The notes under the pieces: generated by a model
Seen by the model: the letters and a program-made list of their open reading frames with translations, nothing else
What the model was told of the DNA's origin: nothing
Databases searched by the model: none
Made by a program: the position numbers and the translations under genes
Shown here: in pieces, positions 7,467-15,643 of the stretch
Numbering within the stretch: the first letter of the stretch is position 1
How the letters are laid out: every line of letters starts with the position of its first letter
Virus record (IMG/VR): IMGVR_UViG_3300033149_003931
Span: 1 to 64,000 of that record
Strand: one strand, 5' to 3'
Length of the DNA: 64,000 nt
Source of the DNA: a virus

Positions 7467-7498
7467 ATTATAACCCCTAACAGTTAATAGTTTATAAA

Positions 7499-7780
7499 TT
7501 ATATCTCTTGCATTATTTTATTTAATGCCGTACGTAAATGAGTATCGTCTAAATATGTGTATAATACATCGCAAATAAATCTTGTTGAAGATAAACCGTC
7601 AATTATACTGCCACGCAAAAGATCGTAACAAGCCCGATCTTTATGTATGCGGCCTATGTTATTTTTTTGATAATACTCAATTAATTCTCGGATAGAATTA
7701 ATATTTTTGTTTTTTAATTTGTTTAATGCTTCTATCATTCCCGCCTTTAACATTGCATAATGTTCTTTTTTAATTTTCAT
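7499..7780 (-). CDS. Conserved phage hypothetical protein (93 aa)
   Basis: Starts MKIKKEHYAMLKAGMIEAL and ends with DDTHLRTALNKIMQEI. This layout resembles a phage family that begins MKIxKEHY and ends with a 'DDHIDTALR' motif. No biochemical role is known to me. An AAGGAG site supports the start. Confidence 0.65.
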   Translation of the reverse strand: MKIKKEHYAMLKAGMIEALNKLKNKNINSIRELIEYYQKNNIGRIHKDRACYDLLRGSIIDGLSSTRFICDVLYTYLDDTHLRTALNKIMQEI

Positions 7781-7807
7781 TGTTTTAACTCCTTATAATT
7801 AAATAGT

Positions 7808-8002
7808 TTATAAAGCTACAGCAATAAAACAAGCTATTAGCATAAACACAAGGAAGAGAAGGAAGACTCCGAAACCAAGCGCCCCACATATAAACATACT
7901 GATCGTCATAATGCCCTCGGCCATAAGTCCCGTAAGCTTAATAATAATTTGACCAATGAATGATAAAATAGTTAACATGTGTCCAAAGATATTTGCTAAC
8001 AT
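7808..8002 (-). CDS. Small two-segment membrane protein (64 aa)
   Basis: Two long hydrophobic stretches (residues ~5-25 and ~33-62, the second including LLFLVFMLIACFIAVAL) make this an integral membrane protein. A GAAAGGA site precedes the ATG. It lies in an early operon rather than beside virion or lysis genes, so a holin role is not supported. Confidence 0.65.
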   Translation of the reverse strand: MLANIFGHMLTILSFIGQIIIKLTGLMAEGIMTISMFICGALGFGVFLLFLVFMLIACFIAVAL

Positions 8003-8056
8003 CTATTGATCCTTTCGTTCTGGATTTGATTTAGTATATAATAGTTTTGTTTGCAT

Positions 8057-8218
8057 TTATTTATTGATTCTTTCTTCTGAAGTCTCGATATAAAGAGCTT
8101 CAGCCTTTGTAATGGAATGAAGTATAACCAAAGCATTAAGCCAATAAAATGAGAGCTGCATGTCCCTGTAAAATTGTCTTGCCTCTTTGATTCTGATGTT
8201 TTCGTTTAGTCTTGTCAT
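8057..8218 (-). CDS. Small hypothetical protein, first gene of second left operon (53 aa)
   Basis: The start MTRLNENIRIKEARQFYRDM follows an AGGCGG-like site and lies about 25 bases downstream of the promoter at 8242-8270. An upstream extension to 8263 would overlap the promoter and is rejected. Confidence 0.55.
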   Translation of the reverse strand: MTRLNENIRIKEARQFYRDMQLSFYWLNALVILHSITKAEALYIETSEERINK

Positions 8219-8241
8219 TCGTCTGCCCGCCTTTTGATTCA

Positions 8242-8270
8242 ACCATAGCACACACCCAGCCACATGTCAA
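8242..8270 (-). promoter_or_regulatory. Consensus sigma70 promoter for the second left operon
   Basis: On the minus strand TTGACA (8270-8265) and TATGGT (8247-8242) are separated by 17 bases. It drives the short genes from 8218 to 6362. Confidence 0.85.
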
Positions 8271-8454
8271 GAGCTGTGCAAAATTTTTTTTGTTGCCCGT
8301 TGTTTCTCGTCGAGAGCGACACTGAAAGTTTTTTATTTTTTTTCTTGACACTCGTGATCACTCCGGCACTAAGCCCGGCCCAGCCAAAGCCTGGCATATT
8401 CCCACGAAAAGCAAGGGCTTAAAGTATAATTATAATTATATCTATATCTTATTT
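8271..8454. other. Gene-free stretch upstream of the repeat region
   Basis: It contains a T-rich run near 8325-8343, an isolated plus-strand TTGACA at 8345 without a good -10 partner, a CCAG-CTGG hairpin near 8380-8394, and several overlapping TATAAT-like words near 8420-8445. No supported gene was seen. Confidence 0.4.
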
Positions 8455-8462
8455 AACTTCTT

Positions 8463-8570
8463 AAGTCTTCTTAAGTCTTCCATAAACTTCCAGAAGACTT
8501 TAGAATAACTTCTTTATGCAAGCAGCAGATAAGCAATAAGAAGTTTACCAGAAGACTTACAGAAGTCTTC
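8463..8570. repeat. Cluster of AAGTCTTC / GAAGACTT repeats in AT-rich DNA
   Basis: The octamer AAGTCTTC occurs directly at 8463-8470 and 8473-8480. Its inverse GAAGACTT occurs at 8493-8500 and 8551-8558, with GAAGTCTTC at 8562-8570. The surrounding DNA to about 8690 is very AT-rich. The layout resembles an iteron-type replication origin or a multi-site operator. Confidence 0.55.
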
Positions 8571-8744
8571 AGAAGATAATACACTAAGTAATAATAATCT
8601 AACATAAGTCATAACTCTATAGTAAGTCTCTTCTTAAATAAATTTTTATAAAGATATATAAAGAGTATTATAAACAAAAGAAGTATAAGACCTATAAGTA
8701 ATTGTCTCTGTACCAAGCATACGTTTACGCTTCCAATAAAATCG

Positions 8745-9190
8745 ACTTCAAGGCAGATTGAGGATTCCAAAAATCCCGGGAAAATATTCCGGCCCATACA
8801 AAGATTACGAATTGACAAAAGACCGGTCTCAAAAGTACAATAAGCTGTACGGAATCATACATAAGAATGTACGAATACCAAAAAGGAACCCAATATTCCT
8901 TACCTGCCGGGCGCACCCCTGTAGTTACCATATAAAGTCGGCTGGGAGCCTCCTTGTTAGGTAACGAACCATTGTTGTGGTTCGGTAGCTCTCTTGTGTG
9001 AGGTATCGCAAAATGCGACCTCTTACCAAATCAAAGGGCCGAAAATGCTGGGAAATTTTCCGGATCTCAGGGGATTGTGTTTGCTGGTTTCAGCGTAGGG
9101 CCCCTGTGGCTCTCAGAAGACGCTCAAGCGATTATTTTAGGAATTCTGTAGTCTGGGCCGGCTCATTGAATTCAATAATATATTAATAAT
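8745..9190. ncRNA. Candidate large structured RNA between divergent operons
   Basis: The stretch is richer in GC than its surroundings and packed with hairpins: CGAACCA/TGGTTCG (8965-8984), GGCT/AGCC inside GTTACC/GGTAAC (8924-8965), GAGG-TCGCA/TGCGA-CCTC (9000-9022), and GCTG/CAGC inside CAGGGG/CCCCTG (9068-9106). Short open frames on both strands have no ribosome sites. The strand is not fixed. A second cluster (GGC-GGCTCT-GCC, CACGAA-CAG-TTCGTG) follows at 9238-9310. Ornate phage RNAs such as GOLLD or ROOL are possible relatives; that is inference. Confidence 0.5.
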
Positions 9191-9442
9191 CATAAATATA
9201 GTAATAGTAAGTACATAGGTAATTTTTCATAGGAGGTCGAGGGCGGCTCTGCCGGACGAGTTTCTCCTCATAAAAAAGAAGAAAAAAGCCGGCGATCACG
9301 AACAGAGTTCGTGAGGGCGGATTTATTCGGAAGATGTCCTTTTATTAGTAAAAAAAAAAAAAACAAAAAAGGATTAAAATTGATTTGTTTATTAATAATT
9401 AAGGATAAAAAATATGGGAAAGTGATTGTTTTTTCTCTCAGT
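9191..9442. other. Leader region of the late operon
   Basis: AT-rich at first, then two hairpins near 9238-9310 and a run of A from about 9351. No supported gene. It leads to the candidate promoter motif at 9443. Confidence 0.4.
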
Positions 9443-9464
9443 CGTTATTTGTATTTAAGTATAG
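9443..9464 (+). promoter_or_regulatory. Candidate late promoter motif, copy 1 of 3
   Basis: TTATTTGTATTTAAGTATAG lies 17 bases before the first virion-strand gene. The core TTATTTGTATTTAA recurs at 12869 and 21052, each time just upstream of a gene. No normal -35 box precedes it. Confidence 0.6.
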
Positions 9465-9480
9465 AGGGTGGATACTACCT

Positions 9481-9744
9481 ATGAGCAAAAAATTAACTTT
9501 AGCTGAGGATTATCAACAACTGGCCTATGCCTTATTCCAAGAGAAATTATTTAGTATGAGTGGTATGACTATGGAGGATAAGAAAGGTCTAATTGAAGAG
9601 TTTATTCCCAAATCTGAGATGATTGAAAAAGCTATTGAAGTATTAAACAAATTCGGGAGCCTTATGGCTACTGACAGGAGGCTTAATAATGAAATTGACT
9701 CCAGCGAGAGTGACGCGATACCTGAAGAGACAAAAACAGGTTAA
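9481..9744 (+). CDS. Hypothetical protein, first gene of virion operon (87 aa)
   Basis: An 87-residue, mainly helical acidic protein (MSKKLTLAEDYQQLAYALFQ) with a GAGGGTGG site before the ATG. Its end overlaps the next gene by 56 bases. No family is recognised. Confidence 0.65.
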   Translation: MSKKLTLAEDYQQLAYALFQEKLFSMSGMTMEDKKGLIEEFIPKSEMIEKAIEVLNKFGSLMATDRRLNNEIDSSESDAIPEETKTG

Positions 9745-9877
9745 TGATTATCTGCTTAAGATTACGACAAAGGATCGAGAGAGTTTAATTCTACTTTCCC
9801 GGGCTCGCGGCGATCTTCTTACCGGGGAACAAGTGCTTCGAAAATTGAATGAATACCTTGTAAATGGAGGTAAATGA
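9689..9877 (+). CDS. Small basic hypothetical protein (62 aa)
   Basis: The ATG lies inside the end of the previous gene behind a GGAGG site. The product (MKLTPARVTRYLKRQKQVND) is basic and helical, and could be a small DNA-binding or virion protein. No family is recognised. Confidence 0.6.
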   Translation: MKLTPARVTRYLKRQKQVNDYLLKITTKDRESLILLSRARGDLLTGEQVLRKLNEYLVNGGK

Positions 9878-10179
9878 TGGTAGAGAGTCCAATCTGTTTA
9901 AGCAAGAGTGGAATAATCTTTCCTTTGGAAAAGCTTGGTTTTATTAAAAGACCTTTCTTTTTTAAGTTGCGAGATGGCCGAGTGTTTCCGGTGGGTGAAA
10001 ATGAACAACCTATATTTTTTGTTAGGAAACGAATACGGGTTTCCAGCAAAGTTGGGATTAAGTCTCAGTATGTTCATAGATATTGTGTTGGCGTGAAACG
10101 CACTGATGGTAGTCAAGAGAAAAATTGGGTGTATCCCGATGGTTCTTTTGATATTACCGGCGAACAGCCAAGTATTTAA
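9877..10179 (+). CDS. Hypothetical protein (100 aa)
   Basis: GGAGG fits the second of two adjacent ATGs better (six bases), so the start is set at 9877. The product is beta-like and aromatic-rich (GFIKRPFFFKLRDGRVFPVG; later VHRYCVGVKRTDGS). It is probably virion-associated by position only. Confidence 0.6.
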   Translation: MVESPICLSKSGIIFPLEKLGFIKRPFFFKLRDGRVFPVGENEQPIFFVRKRIRVSSKVGIKSQYVHRYCVGVKRTDGSQEKNWVYPDGSFDITGEQPSI

Positions 10180-10211
10180 AATTTATTTAGTAAACTTGAG
10201 GAATTAATAAA

Positions 10212-10715
10212 ATGAGTTCTCTCATATCGGTTGTACAAAATGCAGGACAAAGTTATGCCGGGTATGCACAAGAGATAGCTAAGAATATTTCTTATATGTT
10301 ACCGATTGATAGCGCGACTGCCAATAAATCTGCCTATCCCATAACAATTCCAGATTCCGGAACAAGATACTCTTATGAGGTCTGGATTCGACTTCGTTGT
10401 GATTTAGCACCTTCGGATCGTGTTGAGAATATTAAAGCATGGTATGATTCTGGTTTACCTACTCCGGGTTTTACTTTAACAGTTAATAGTGATATAGTTT
10501 CTGTTTATGAGGCTCCAACCAATTTTCAATCTAGTCAAGGAATTCGTGTTGATTTCACTGCTAAAAATGCTGTGGGAAATTCAATTGCTTTGAATGGGAC
10601 TCTACAGAATGTTGGGGATTATTCGAGTTGGCTCTGCTTTCAATTGGAAATTATCAATACAGCATTACCCGGATTCGGTGATGTGGATTATATTTTCCAG
10701 TATGACGAATGGTAA
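10212..10715 (+). CDS. Putative virion protein (167 aa)
   Basis: A predicted beta-sandwich-like protein rich in Ser, Thr, Val and Asn, with GTRYSYEVWIRLRCD and EIINTALPGFGDVDYIFQ. The composition and the neighbours point to a structural role. No family is recognised. Confidence 0.6.
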   Translation: MSSLISVVQNAGQSYAGYAQEIAKNISYMLPIDSATANKSAYPITIPDSGTRYSYEVWIRLRCDLAPSDRVENIKAWYDSGLPTPGFTLTVNSDIVSVYEAPTNFQSSQGIRVDFTAKNAVGNSIALNGTLQNVGDYSSWLCFQLEIINTALPGFGDVDYIFQYDEW

Positions 10716-10763
10716 GTTCTTGTTAGGAAAGACTTTATGGATTAATATTTATTGGAGGTTTAA

Positions 10764-11084
10764 ATGGATTTTAGTCAAATTGCTTTAATCTTTAAAATTA
10801 TTAGTGGTATTATAGCTGTTTTAAATCTTATCGGAATTGTATTTTTATTTTTTGTAAATAAAGCGGCTTTTAATAAAATTGTTACGAATGATCTTCATCA
10901 TGTTGATTTAAAACTAACTTCTTTAACAGAAGAGACTAAAAAGACGAATGAAAAAGTTGGGGTTTTGGCTGAAGATATTGCGTATATTAAGGGAAAGTGT
11001 GCTGCGAATACCTGCGTACCTAAGAAAGCCTATAGGACTCGACGGGCGGCTTCAGTTAAAAAGGGTGTAAAAAAGAAAAGGTGA
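10764..11084 (+). CDS. Membrane-anchored coiled-coil protein (holin- or spanin-like?)
   Basis: Residues ~5-32 form one hydrophobic segment. A ~45-residue Thr/Glu/Lys helix follows (LTSLTEETKKTNEKVGVLAE), then CAANTC and a very basic tail ending KKGVKKKR. One membrane segment plus coiled coil and charged tail fits small lysis accessory proteins, but no lysin is adjacent. The GGAGG site is clear. Confidence 0.6.
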   Translation: MDFSQIALIFKIISGIIAVLNLIGIVFLFFVNKAAFNKIVTNDLHHVDLKLTSLTEETKKTNEKVGVLAEDIAYIKGKCAANTCVPKKAYRTRRAASVKKGVKKKR

Positions 11085-11091
11085 AAAAATA

Positions 11092-11271
11092 ATGGATTTT
11101 AAAATTTCTGCTGGTTCAGGAAAACAGGGTATGTGTCCCGAGTGTGGTAAGAAACTTTTGAATATGTTCAAGGGCGGAGTTAAACAGGTTGTTTGCTCTT
11201 GCGGCTGGAAACAGATTCTTACGACATATCCTCGGAATTCTATAAACCCTAAACAGATTAGTAAGAGTTAA
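11092..11271 (+). CDS. Zinc-ribbon microprotein (59 aa)
   Basis: Paired motifs CPEC and CSC-G (MCPECGKK, VVCSCGWKQ) form a likely zinc ribbon in a 59-residue protein. It starts eight bases after the previous gene. It is one of several such microproteins in this window. Function is unknown. Confidence 0.7.
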   Translation: MDFKISAGSGKQGMCPECGKKLLNMFKGGVKQVVCSCGWKQILTTYPRNSINPKQISKS

Positions 11272-11286
11272 ACGGAGGATTAAATC

Positions 11287-11535
11287 ATGGGTGCAAGTAA
11301 AAGAGGTGTAACTGATTATTTAGAGCTCGGCCCGGGAGTTTTCTTTTATCATAAAGAGGCTTTGGCTGAAAGTGGTTATAATTATACCGCATTTATGCAC
11401 AGGGGTGGAAATAGTTATATTATGCGTGAAACTATTTCAACCGGTGAAGCTCAATATGGAGATGGTGGGTTTAAGCTTTCTGAATGGGCTAATCGTGCAA
11501 CAACCGTTGTCTATTCAGATATTTCTGAGGTTTAA
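11287..11535 (+). CDS. Hypothetical protein (82 aa)
   Basis: Preceded by an ACGGAGG site. The product is rich in Gly and Tyr (DYLELGPGVFFYHKEALAES; HRGGNSYIMRET), suggesting a small virion component. No family is recognised. Confidence 0.6.
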   Translation: MGASKRGVTDYLELGPGVFFYHKEALAESGYNYTAFMHRGGNSYIMRETISTGEAQYGDGGFKLSEWANRATTVVYSDISEV

Positions 11536-11550
11536 GGGGGCTAAGTAATT

Positions 11551-12801
11551 ATGTCAGATTTTCAAAGAATCATTAATAAATATACTGGAATGTCACAATT
11601 ATCTTTGAAACAAGAGGTTCTTGATACTTTTCGGGATATTATGATGGATAACGCCATAGCTGTTGCTGAGGCGGATGCGGCTATTAATTATGAGATGATT
11701 AATGGTTTTAGGGATGCTTATGAAGATCAAAGTAAGATAGATCTAATTAATTCTTCAAATATTCTTTATGATGTTGCGGGAAAGTATTATGAACCAGCTG
11801 TTTCTGGTGGGATTGATGCCTATACGGTTTTTCTTGCTCATATGAATGGTGCAGACGGGTCTCAAACATTCATAGATGATAGTAATTCTGCCCACGTAAT
11901 TACCGCACATGGTAATTTGCAGATTGATACTGCTTATTATAAATTTCCAACGGGTTCTGGTTTGTTTGATGGTATAGGAGATTATGGGTCAATGCCAGTT
12001 TCAGACGATTTTGATCTTGGTATTGGTAATTTTGTTGGGGAGTTTTGGATTAGACGTAGTGGTAATATCCCTGATTATGGTGGAGTTTTTTCAACCTCTG
12101 ATGGGACTACAAATGGCTGGGCAATTTATTTTGGAAACGGTGCGACTCAAAATTATTGCAAGTTTGCCGCAGCTACAGGTGGTTGGGGTGATAAATTGGT
12201 ATCGGATACTATTTTACCCGATAATACTTTGACACATTTTGCTATTGTACGGAGTGGAAATACTTTAAAAATGTATCAGGCAGGGCTTGAGGTGGCAAGT
12301 GCAGATGTTACGGGGTTAGATTTTGCTGATGGTACAAATAATCCGAATATTGGAAGATTGTTTGTGACTACGGATAATTATTATCTAAAAGCACATCTTG
12401 ATGAAATCCGGATTTCTAAAGGGATTGATCGGGGGTGGACAGGGTCTACGATTACTGTACCGACCTTTCCATACTCCGCCTCTAAGCATAATATGACATT
12501 AATATCTAAGGGTTTTTCTGTACCAGCCGTACCTTCTGCTGCTAGAATGTTACATAAAATTCAATATCTGACATCGGTTGAGTTAGACACTGATCTTAAG
12601 TTTTACTTATCCAGAAATGGGGATACAAATAGAATTAAAGGTACACCTGAATTACTTAGAACAATTGGTTTAAATAAATTAATTGGTGTGGATTTTAATT
12701 TATCGGGATTACCGTCCGGGACGGACATGGTTTATCGGACTGTATCTGATAATAATAAAAACTTTTATTCAAAAGCTCTTGCATGTCAGATAAAAACTTA
12801 A
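11551..12801 (+). CDS. LamG/concanavalin-like virion protein (416 aa)
   Basis: Residues ~1-85 are helical. Residues ~95-310 match a laminin-G-like jelly roll: FLAHMNGADGSQTFIDD, then FVGEFWIRR, THFAIVRSGNTLKMY, and HLDEIRISKG near the end. A C-terminal domain of ~105 residues follows. The LamG part is paralogous to the start of the protein at 29264. Such domains in tail fibres bind glycans or host surfaces. An AGGGGG site precedes the ATG. Confidence 0.75.
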   Translation: MSDFQRIINKYTGMSQLSLKQEVLDTFRDIMMDNAIAVAEADAAINYEMINGFRDAYEDQSKIDLINSSNILYDVAGKYYEPAVSGGIDAYTVFLAHMNGADGSQTFIDDSNSAHVITAHGNLQIDTAYYKFPTGSGLFDGIGDYGSMPVSDDFDLGIGNFVGEFWIRRSGNIPDYGGVFSTSDGTTNGWAIYFGNGATQNYCKFAAATGGWGDKLVSDTILPDNTLTHFAIVRSGNTLKMYQAGLEVASADVTGLDFADGTNNPNIGRLFVTTDNYYLKAHLDEIRISKGIDRGWTGSTITVPTFPYSASKHNMTLISKGFSVPAVPSAARMLHKIQYLTSVELDTDLKFYLSRNGDTNRIKGTPELLRTIGLNKLIGVDFNLSGLPSGTDMVYRTVSDNNKNFYSKALACQIKT

Positions 12802-12868
12802 TAAATTTTTTGGGAGGCGACGCTCATAAGTTGATAAAATATACTAATAACGGAGGTTTTTCTTAAGG

Positions 12869-12891
12869 ACGTTATTTGTATTTAATAGTAG
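12869..12891 (+). promoter_or_regulatory. Candidate late promoter motif, copy 2 of 3
   Basis: TTATTTGTATTTAATAGTAG precedes the gene at 12912, the start of the tube/protease/capsid group. It shares the 14-base core with 9443 and 21052. The ribosome site AAGGAGG lies downstream, separate from the motif. Confidence 0.6.
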
Positions 12892-12911
12892 AAACCAAGG
12901 AGGAAATTAAT

Positions 12912-13310
12912 ATGGCGGATCTGAAGGCAAATGTGGGTAGGATCTTAGTTGGGTCTGGTTTAGACCAACATGAGATCGCTAACTGTGAAGGAATTGAGGT
13001 TGATTATGATTTCAACCCGATCAAGCACTTTGCAGCCGATAGACAATATCCGATTTTTGTTGCTCATGGAAATAGCGAGTTAACGATTACGGTGGACTGT
13101 GCGGAGTACAAAGCAGATAGCACTTATGCTATTGATACAATTGCTCAAAATGGTGTTCCGGTTACGGTTGAACTATTAGCTGGTTATCGTGGTGGTGGGA
13201 TTCCTGCTGCAACATATACTAATTGTGTGGTTGTTCAGTATACCGTTACCTCAAGACAGGGTGATGTGGTCAAAGCTCGGGTAATTCTGAGCAAGCAATC
13301 TGATACATAA
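12912..13310 (+). CDS. Putative tail tube or head decoration protein (132 aa)
   Basis: The start MADLKANVGRILVGSGLDQH is set by an AAGGAGG site; a non-ATG extension to 12876 is rejected. The product is strongly beta (PIFVAHGNSELTITVDCAEY, TSRQGDVVKARVILS), like tail tube proteins. Its position just before the protease would also suit a capsid accessory protein. Confidence 0.5.
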   Translation: MADLKANVGRILVGSGLDQHEIANCEGIEVDYDFNPIKHFAADRQYPIFVAHGNSELTITVDCAEYKADSTYAIDTIAQNGVPVTVELLAGYRGGGIPAATYTNCVVVQYTVTSRQGDVVKARVILSKQSDT

Positions 13311-13338
13311 TCAGATGGTAGCTAAGGAGGCTAATTTT

Positions 13339-14478
13339 ATGGAATTAAATAAAAAAAGAAAAGGTTTTCTCAGAACGTTCATCCGACAAGTAGATGAGGA
13401 AAATCTTACAATTACTCATACTATTAATACGAAGGCGCTAGATCGTTATAGTACCGTCGTGTTGCCAAAAGGGGCTGATGTCAAGCATTTTTTAAATAAT
13501 GCTGTCGTATTATGGTCACATAATATGGATGTAGCGACACCGAAAATCCCGATTGCTAAATGCGTCAGTTTAGATATTCGTGAGGAGGAAATAGAGGCGG
13601 TGACTGAGTTTAATAAAAAGGATCCTTTAGCGGTTAAAGTTTTTAACGCTTATCGGGATGGTTTTTTACATGCTTGGTCAATAGGTTTTATGCCTATGCA
13701 ATATAAACAGATTGATGAAGAAAATGTGGAAGACATTAATCAGAAATATGGTCTGAAGATTTCAAAAGACGATATTAATGATGCCGGTTATTGGGGTGTC
13801 TATCTTATTCTTAAATGGGAATTGCTTGAGTATTCAGCGGTACCCGTACCCGGAAATCCGGAAGCTTTATCTGCTGATGATGAAAGTACGTTTAAAAGAG
13901 AATTGGTTACCCGCGGTTTGGTTGATGAAAAGATTGCTAATTCGATGGATATTCGTGCTTCTTTAAAAAGAGATGAAGAGATACCGGTGGAAGAAACTCC
14001 GGCAGAGGAGGCACCTGTTGAAGAGACCCTAGCAGAAGAGGAAGAAGTACCTGCCGAAGAGACACCGGCAGGGGAAGTTCCGGCTGAGGAGACGCCGGCA
14101 GAAGAGGCCCCGGCAGAAGAAATGCCAGCTGAAGAGGAAGCTGAATCTACCGACTCAACGGAAGATAATACTGAATCTAATGATAACGTCGCTGAAGACA
14201 CCGATACTTCTGAAGAAGAGCAAGATACCAATACGGAAAGAAAGGCTCTCGAAAGTAAGATCGATGAACTCAATCAGAAGAATCAAGAATTATCGGAAAG
14301 ATTGACTAATCTTGAAACGAAACTGAATGAATTGTCAAATATGAATTCTGTTTTAGCAGAGATTAAGCAAAGTCTTGATGTTGATAATATAGAAAAAGTG
14401 AGGGAGGCAGCTCAGAAAAGAAAAGCGGGCCAGAATCCCGATACGTGGTTTAGTAATTACATACGCTCTGCTAAGTAA
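13339..14478 (+). CDS. HK97-type prohead protease fused to an acidic scaffold-like tail
   Basis: The N-terminal ~170 residues match prohead proteases of the U35 (HK97) type: INTKALDRYSTVVLPKGADV, the catalytic-His region LWSHNMDV, and the catalytic-Ser region HAWSIGFMP. Next come ~65 residues of Pro/Ala/Glu repeats (EETPAEEAPVEE), then a C-terminal coiled coil. Fusion of protease and scaffold is known in HK97-like phages and fits a protein removed during capsid maturation. The start is set by AAGGAGG; the capsid gene follows. Confidence 0.88.
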   Translation: MELNKKRKGFLRTFIRQVDEENLTITHTINTKALDRYSTVVLPKGADVKHFLNNAVVLWSHNMDVATPKIPIAKCVSLDIREEEIEAVTEFNKKDPLAVKVFNAYRDGFLHAWSIGFMPMQYKQIDEENVEDINQKYGLKISKDDINDAGYWGVYLILKWELLEYSAVPVPGNPEALSADDESTFKRELVTRGLVDEKIANSMDIRASLKRDEEIPVEETPAEEAPVEETLAEEEEVPAEETPAGEVPAEETPAEEAPAEEMPAEEEAESTDSTEDNTESNDNVAEDTDTSEEEQDTNTERKALESKIDELNQKNQELSERLTNLETKLNELSNMNSVLAEIKQSLDVDNIEKVREAAQKRKAGQNPDTWFSNYIRSAK

Positions 14479-14536
14479 TTATAACGGAAAGAAAGAAGTA
14501 ACGAATCGTTTTAAATAAACAAGGAGGAACCTTAAT

Positions 14537-15475
14537 ATGGATTTTGTAATTCCTGCTGGTAGTGCTACTAATCTTCCAAAAGAATTAGTGGACAAGATTG
14601 TTGAAGACGCCATCGAAAAGTCTTTAGTTTTACGCATGGTCGATTCAAGGGATCAATTGATTGAGATCGTTAATGAGGGTACTATCCCGGTTATCGGTGA
14701 AGAGGATCTTGACAAAGTTTATCGTCTTGATAACACGGCTGATATTACTACATTGACTGAAATGAGTTTTGATATTAAGTCACCTGATTTGGAACCTGTT
14801 GAATTAGGTACTTATATCTATCTGAAGAAGAAACAGGTAGCTCAATATCCTGAACTCAAACTGGATCAATTGTTTCGTAATAAAATTAGTCGTGCGATTG
14901 CTCGTACAGCGGACAAGATGGCCCTTAAGGGTGACACAACTGCTGTTGGCGCAACGAATCCTCTGAATATTTCAGATGGTATCGAGAAACTGGCTAACAC
15001 GGCTAACGCCGCTAACGCCCCTGTTGAATATACGACTTCTAACGCACAGAACATTCTTGACGCTGTAGCTGAAGCACAGAGTGATCTTGGTGTTTATGGT
15101 TCTGAAGAAGATATGGAAGATTTAATTTTGCTTGGTTCTTCTGATTTCGTAACTGCCGCTAAGAAATCTGCATCTAAAGAGATGGTTGGTTATGATATTG
15201 AAGATGTACCTGCTATTAATCTTCGCCGAGTTGTTCATATTCATGGTATTCCATTGGTTCGTCGTCTAAATATTACGGGCGAAAAAGCCATTTTAGCAAA
15301 TATGAAAGGCGCTTTTGCTGGATATTATGGTAATATTGAAGTTGATGTTGAGCACAAAGCTGGCCGTCGGGCTGATCTCTTGGTTGTCACGTATTGGTTT
15401 GATTTTGTTTGGGCTTTTGTTAATGGCAGCAATAAGAGTGAGGGTTTGATTACTATTCAAAAAGCAAGTTCTTAA
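14537..15475 (+). CDS. Major capsid protein, HK97 fold
   Basis: The 312-residue product begins MDFVIPAGSATNLPKELVDK and has the HK97-type order: an N-terminal helix (VDKIVEDAIEKSLVLRMV), SPDLEPVELGTYIYLKKKQV, the central RTADKMALKGDT segment, and a C-terminal DLLVVTYWFDFVWAFV strand. It directly follows the protease. A strong terminator follows the gene, consistent with high expression of this unit. Confidence 0.88.
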   Translation: MDFVIPAGSATNLPKELVDKIVEDAIEKSLVLRMVDSRDQLIEIVNEGTIPVIGEEDLDKVYRLDNTADITTLTEMSFDIKSPDLEPVELGTYIYLKKKQVAQYPELKLDQLFRNKISRAIARTADKMALKGDTTAVGATNPLNISDGIEKLANTANAANAPVEYTTSNAQNILDAVAEAQSDLGVYGSEEDMEDLILLGSSDFVTAAKKSASKEMVGYDIEDVPAINLRRVVHIHGIPLVRRLNITGEKAILANMKGAFAGYYGNIEVDVEHKAGRRADLLVVTYWFDFVWAFVNGSNKSEGLITIQKASS

Positions 15476-15493
15476 TCTTTGATTGAAGATTAT

Positions 15494-15534
15494 CTGGTAG
15501 AGTTCTGGCTATTTTCGGAGCTCTACCAGTTTTT
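15494..15534 (+). terminator. Rho-independent terminator after the capsid gene
   Basis: CTGGTAGAG (15494-15502) pairs perfectly with CTCTACCAG (15521-15529), followed by TTTTT. It separates the capsid unit from the sugar cassette, so the cassette needs readthrough or its own promoter. Confidence 0.9.
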
Positions 15535-15643
15535 GTAAGCGTCATCTACCAAGTGTAGAAGGACATGCGGCGTCGTAGGAAATATCTTACGCTGCCGTTA
15601 ATTTTAAATATTGTTAATATCATAAAATTGATGAGGGAAACCC

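Noticed and set aside
8345-8375. Plus-strand promoter from TTGACA at 8345
   Set aside because: No acceptable -10 box lies at 16-18 bases.
8609-8931. Two overlapping minus-strand frames, one with a hydrophobic end
   Set aside because: No usable start or ribosome site; AT-rich DNA gives Leu/Ile/Phe runs by chance, and they overlap the structured region.
8998-9186. 62-codon plus-strand frame in the 9-kb structured region
   Set aside because: Crosses hairpins, lacks a ribosome site and has no protein-like pattern.
13800-14273. Minus-strand Ser-rich frame opposite the prohead protease
   Set aside because: It is a shadow of the repetitive Glu/Ala/Pro codons of the real gene.
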